Shown here piece after piece: positions 6,249-9,124 of a stretch of 9,124 nucleotides of DNA. The stretch lies in contig PMBY01000331.1 in NCBI GenBank assembly GCA_003153875.1, forward strand, positions 36,081 to 45,204, in the 5' to 3' direction. Position 1 is the stretch's first letter. Each line of letters starts with the position of its first letter. Under the pieces are notes generated by a model that made no database searches, was not told the DNA's origin, and saw nothing but the letters and a program-made list of their open reading frames with translations. The stretch comes from Myxococcales bacterium (lineage in GTDB: Bacteria > Myxococcota > Polyangia > Fen-1088). Both the position numbers and the translations under genes were made by a program.

Positions 6249-7153
6249 CGGAGGATGCAGCGACCACCACCGGCTTCGGTCACGGCAAGGTGATCCTCCT
6301 GGGCGAGCACGCGGTGGTGTACGGTCAGCCAGCCGTGGCCGCGGGCATGCAGGCTGGTGTGCGCTCCCACGCCAGTGCAGGAACCGGCAGCGTGCGCGTG
6401 CCGGCCTGGCAGCTCGATGTGCAGGTGGGCGACGGCTCGCCCGTGAGTGCCGCGGTCGATGGGTTGTGCCAGCGACTGGGCGTGGCCGGCCGCAGCCTGG
6501 ATTTCTGGCTGGAAGCCGAGGTGCCGTCGCGGGCCGGCCTGGGAAGTTCGGCGGCCATGGCCGTGGCTATCGCGCGGGCAGTGGCCGCGCGCACCGGTGC
6601 AAGCGAAGGCGACGTGCTGGCCGCTGCGGCAGCGGCTGAAGCGGTTTTTCACAAAACTCCCTCGGGAATCGACACCGCGGCAGCCAGCCGGGGCGGCGTG
6701 GGCCGTTTCGATCGGGCGGCAGGCTGGCAGGCCATCCCGATCAGCGGCCCCATCGAGTTGTGCGTGGGCCTTTCAGGACAGGTGCGCCAGACCGGCGATC
6801 TGGTCAGTGGCGTGGCCCAGCTATGCGAGCGTGTTCCGGTCGCGCGCCGTCTCATCGACGCCCTGGGCGATGTGGCCCGTGCTGGGATGGAGGCCCTGGC
6901 CAGCGGCGATCAAGTGGCGCTCGGGCACCAGTTCGACATGGCCCACGGCCTGCTTTCCGGGCTGGGCGTGTCCTCGCCTGAACTGGACGCCCTGGTTCGC
7001 GCCGCGCGTGGGGCCGGCGCCTTGGGCGCCAAGCTGACCGGCGCAGGCGGCGGAGGCGCGGTGATCGCGTTGGCTCCTGATTGCGCTGAAGAAGTGTTGA
7101 AAAGCTGGCGCAGCATGGGCTGCTATGGCTTCCTTACCCTGGTAGGAAATTGA
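6245..7153 (+). CDS. mvk: Mevalonate kinase
   Basis: Phosphorylates mevalonate to mevalonate 5-phosphate with ATP; cytosolic GHMP-family kinase. The 302 residues are typical of compact bacterial and archaeal forms. Motifs: [19 protein letters not shown] (12-30), including Lys15 and Glu21, the signature GHMP N-terminal motif of mevalonate kinases; the phosphate-binding loop [11 protein letters not shown] (94-104); HKTPSGID (136-143), with the expected catalytic base Asp143; and the C-terminal motif KLTGAGGGG (263-271). Family members often have HG before the PSG motif; Lys137 here is a mild variant. The ATG at 6245 overlaps the isomerase stop (ATGA) and AAAGG lies 5 bases before it. A GTG at 6224 in the same frame would add seven residues but is less likely. 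It is the first of three consecutive GHMP-family genes. Confidence 0.95.
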   Translation: MTEDAATTTGFGHGKVILLGEHAVVYGQPAVAAGMQAGVRSHASAGTGSVRVPAWQLDVQVGDGSPVSAAVDGLCQRLGVAGRSLDFWLEAEVPSRAGLGSSAAMAVAIARAVAARTGASEGDVLAAAAAAEAVFHKTPSGIDTAAASRGGVGRFDRAAGWQAIPISGPIELCVGLSGQVRQTGDLVSGVAQLCERVPVARRLIDALGDVARAGMEALASGDQVALGHQFDMAHGLLSGLGVSSPELDALVRAARGAGALGAKLTGAGGGGAVIALAPDCAEEVLKSWRSMGCYGFLTLVGN

Positions 7154-8172
7154 GTATTTTCGGTTTACCTCTTTCGGTTACCGCACGCGCGGGAACCAAC
7201 ATTGCCCTGGTCAAGTACTGGGGCAAACGCGACGCCACTTTGAATCTGCCAGCGACCGGCAGCCTGTCACTGACCCTGGCCAATTTTGGCAGCGAAACCA
7301 CGGTGCGGTTTGCTCCCGACGCCGAAGCGCCCGACGGCGGCGAACGCATTACCCTGGACGGAGCGCCCGCTCCGCCGCGTTTCGCCGAGCGGGTGAGTCG
7401 CTTCCTCGATCTAATTCGCCACGAAGCACGCGTGGGACTGCCCGCCGAGGTCGCCACCCGCAACAGCGTGCCCACCGCTGCTGGCCTGGCCTCGTCGGCT
7501 GCTGGTTTCGCGGCGCTGGCGCTGGCCGCCTCGCGGGCCGCAGGCATGAATCTGGCCCCGCCCGAGCTGTCCGCCCTGGCCCGCCGGGGCTCGGGTTCGG
7601 CAGCGCGTTCGATCTTTGGCGGCTTCGTCGAGATGGCTGCGGGCACGCTTCGCGACGGCAGCGATGCCTGCGCACAAACGCTGCTGCCGGCGGGTGTCTG
7701 GGATGTGTGTCTGGTGGTGGCGATCACGTCCGATGGGCCCAAGGCCATTTCATCGAGCGAGGCCATGGAGCGGACCGCCAAGACTTCGCCCTACTATGCG
7801 GGATGGCTGCAAGCAGTCCCGCAGGATCTGGCCGCGGCCCGCACCGCCGTCACGGCTCAGGATTTGGCCGGGCTGGGTCGCGTGGCCGAGCGCAGTGCCA
7901 TGCGCATGCACGCCTGTGCCATGGCCGCCGACCCGCCTATCTTGTATTGGAACGCCGCGACCCTGGCCGCGATGGAAACCGTACGGCGCTTGCGTGCCGC
8001 CGGCACAGACGCCTTCTTCACCATCGACGCCGGGCCCCACGTCAAGGTTCTGTGCGCGGCACGCGACGCCGCGCTGGTGGAGCCCGCGCTGGCCGCGACG
8101 CCCGGGGTTGTGCGCACCCTGGTGCTGGCGCCCGGTCCAGGCGCCGAGGTTGTGTGCGAGGAGCGGCGATGA
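7150..8172 (+). CDS. mvaD: Diphosphomevalonate decarboxylase
   Basis: ATP-dependent decarboxylation and dehydration of mevalonate 5-diphosphate to IPP; cytosolic, GHMP fold. The 340 residues are of family length. Motifs: ARAGTNIALVKYWGKRD (12-28), the N-terminal signature of this enzyme; SVPTAAGLASSAAGFAAL (106-123), the ATP loop; ARRGSGSAARSIFGGF (144-159), with the conserved Ser/Arg; AISSSEAM (199-206); and TIDAGPHVKVL (291-301), with the catalytic Asp293. Relatives usually have DAGPN, so His297 is a substitution next to the active site. The start is TTG at 7150, overlapping the kinase stop (TTGA). There is no other ATG, GTG or TTG before the signature, so a rare start is well supported; AGGA lies only two bases upstream. 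With a phosphomevalonate kinase following, this is the classical enzyme rather than a monophosphate decarboxylase. Confidence 0.97.
   Translation: MSIFGLPLSVTARAGTNIALVKYWGKRDATLNLPATGSLSLTLANFGSETTVRFAPDAEAPDGGERITLDGAPAPPRFAERVSRFLDLIRHEARVGLPAEVATRNSVPTAAGLASSAAGFAALALAASRAAGMNLAPPELSALARRGSGSAARSIFGGFVEMAAGTLRDGSDACAQTLLPAGVWDVCLVVAITSDGPKAISSSEAMERTAKTSPYYAGWLQAVPQDLAAARTAVTAQDLAGLGRVAERSAMRMHACAMAADPPILYWNAATLAAMETVRRLRAAGTDAFFTIDAGPHVKVLCAARDAALVEPALAATPGVVRTLVLAPGPGAEVVCEERR
8158..8163 (+). promoter_or_regulatory. Shine-Dalgarno of the phosphomevalonate kinase gene
   Basis: GAGGAG lies 5 bases before the ATG at 8169, inside the last codons of the decarboxylase gene. It supports both the start chosen and reinitiation at the ATGA overlap. 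It is the strongest ribosome site in the operon. Confidence 0.75.
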
Positions 8173-9124
8173 GCGGCTCGCGCACCACTCTGGTGGGCAC
8201 GCCGGTGGTCGCTGCCCCGGGCAAAATCTTTCTGGTGGGCGAGTACTCCGTGCTCGAGGGCGGCGTGGCTGTGTTGGCCGCGGTGTCGCGCTACGCGGTT
8301 GCGCAGTACTTGCCCGGGAGCGAACCGCAGTCGGCGGTGGTCGATGAGGCGGTGAAGCGCGCGTTGGCAGCAATCGGCGAAGCCTCGGCCGCCCTGCCGC
8401 CTGGATCCGTGCTGGTGGACACAGACTCGTTCTGCCAAGGCAAGGTCAAGATCGGGCTGGGCTCCAGCGCAGCGACCGCGGTGGCAACAGTGGGCGCCAT
8501 TTTCGAGTCGGCTGGCGTGTCAATCGAAGGCATGCAGCATGAGGTCTTCTCGATCGCCGAGGCTGCCCACCGCGCGGCCCAGAACGGAGTGGGCTCGGGC
8601 GCCGACGTGGCAGCCGCGGTCTGGGGTGGCTTCACCAAGTTCGTGCGGCCCGCCGAAGGTCCCCCTGTCGTCGAACCGATTGTTGTGCCGGCCGGCCTGC
8701 ACTTGGTTGTGTTCTGGACAGGAGAGTCGGCTGACACGCGCGATCTGGTGGAATCAGTACGGAGTTACGCGCGCCTGGCACCGTCGTCCTATCGCATGCT
8801 GATGGGCGCGCTGCGCACCACGGCCGAGCGTTTCGTGAACGAATTGCTCGCGGGGCGCGCCACCGGCGCCGTGGTGGCTGCGGGTCGCTATGGCCGACAA
8901 ATGGCCGAACTGGGCAAGGCCGCGGGTGTGAAGATCGTGACCGACGCTTTCGAGCAGGCCGCTGCTCTGGCCCGTGAGTTGGGCGGCGATGCCAAACCCT
9001 CGGGGGCCGGGGGTGGCGACGTGGGCGTGGCTCTGTTTGCTACGCCCGAAGCCGCGGCGTTGTTCGTGCGCGCGTGCCAGCCCGCCGTTTCGGTATTGGA
9101 TGTCTCGCTGGCTCGCTCCGGCGT
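8169..9124 (+). CDS. mvaK2: Phosphomevalonate kinase, 3' end cut by window
   Basis: Phosphorylates mevalonate 5-phosphate to the diphosphate; cytosolic GHMP kinase. The frame is open from the ATG at 8169 to the window end with no stop (318 complete codons plus two bases). The family is usually a few tens of residues longer, so only the C-terminal tip is missing. Motifs: APGKIFLVGEYSVLEGG (16-32), the phosphomevalonate kinase N-terminal signature (GEY rather than the GEH of mevalonate kinase); KVKIGLGSSAATAVA (92-106), the ATP loop; AHRAAQNGVGSGADVAA (133-149); and AKPSGAGGGDVGVALF (275-290), where KPSGAGGGD is characteristic of the enzyme. ATGA overlaps the decarboxylase stop. Other operon genes, such as HMG-CoA reductase or synthase, could lie beyond the end, but none is visible. 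Confidence 0.94.
   Translation, partial: MSGSRTTLVGTPVVAAPGKIFLVGEYSVLEGGVAVLAAVSRYAVAQYLPGSEPQSAVVDEAVKRALAAIGEASAALPPGSVLVDTDSFCQGKVKIGLGSSAATAVATVGAIFESAGVSIEGMQHEVFSIAEAAHRAAQNGVGSGADVAAAVWGGFTKFVRPAEGPPVVEPIVVPAGLHLVVFWTGESADTRDLVESVRSYARLAPSSYRMLMGALRTTAERFVNELLAGRATGAVVAAGRYGRQMAELGKAAGVKIVTDAFEQAAALARELGGDAKPSGAGGGDVGVALFATPEAAALFVRACQPAVSVLDVSLARSG

Noticed and set aside
7616..8438. Open frames overlapping the decarboxylase and phosphomevalonate kinase genes, including one crossing their junction.
   Set aside because: Composition is Trp/Pro/Arg-rich without family motifs, while both real frames show complete GHMP signatures.

Overview
The window is GC-rich, with G/C-rich third codon positions. 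It looks like a chromosomal segment from a Myxococcota or other delta-proteobacterial-type genome. This placement is inference: it rests on a bacterial mevalonate operon sitting beside TPR/PEGA and FG-GAP envelope proteins and a multi-spanning protein ending in GRF, a mix familiar from myxobacteria. No rRNA, tRNA, CRISPR array, insertion sequence or phage gene was seen.

Layout: (1) Positions 1-951, plus strand: ferrochelatase (hemH), whose extreme N-terminus lies before the window. (2) Positions 957-3933, minus strand: a tight two-gene unit, convergent with hemH. A TPR/PEGA-repeat membrane protein is followed after one base by an FG-GAP beta-propeller lipoprotein. (3) Positions 4050-4265, minus strand: a probable 71-residue protein resembling the two helical ends of flagellar rod proteins joined without a middle. 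(4) Positions 4266-4489: a divergent intergenic region with a consensus -35-like hexamer, a run of eight C and alternative stem arms. (5) Positions 4490-5110, plus strand: an exported four-helix membrane protein whose C-terminus resembles that of the PEGA protein. (6) Positions 5181-9124 (cut by the window end), plus strand: a mevalonate-pathway operon in the order type 2 IPP isomerase, mevalonate kinase, diphosphomevalonate decarboxylase, phosphomevalonate kinase. Each junction overlaps by four bases (ATGA, TTGA, ATGA).

Function: the four operon products cover mevalonate -> mevalonate 5-phosphate -> mevalonate 5-diphosphate -> IPP <-> DMAPP, which is the whole lower classical mevalonate pathway plus isomerisation. 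HMG-CoA synthase and HMG-CoA reductase are not in the window. The middle region (957-5110) codes for envelope proteins of unknown role. The most unusual items are the C-terminal module shared by the PEGA protein and the four-helix protein, and the small rod-like gene between them. I see no clear evidence of a complete new defence or mobile system.
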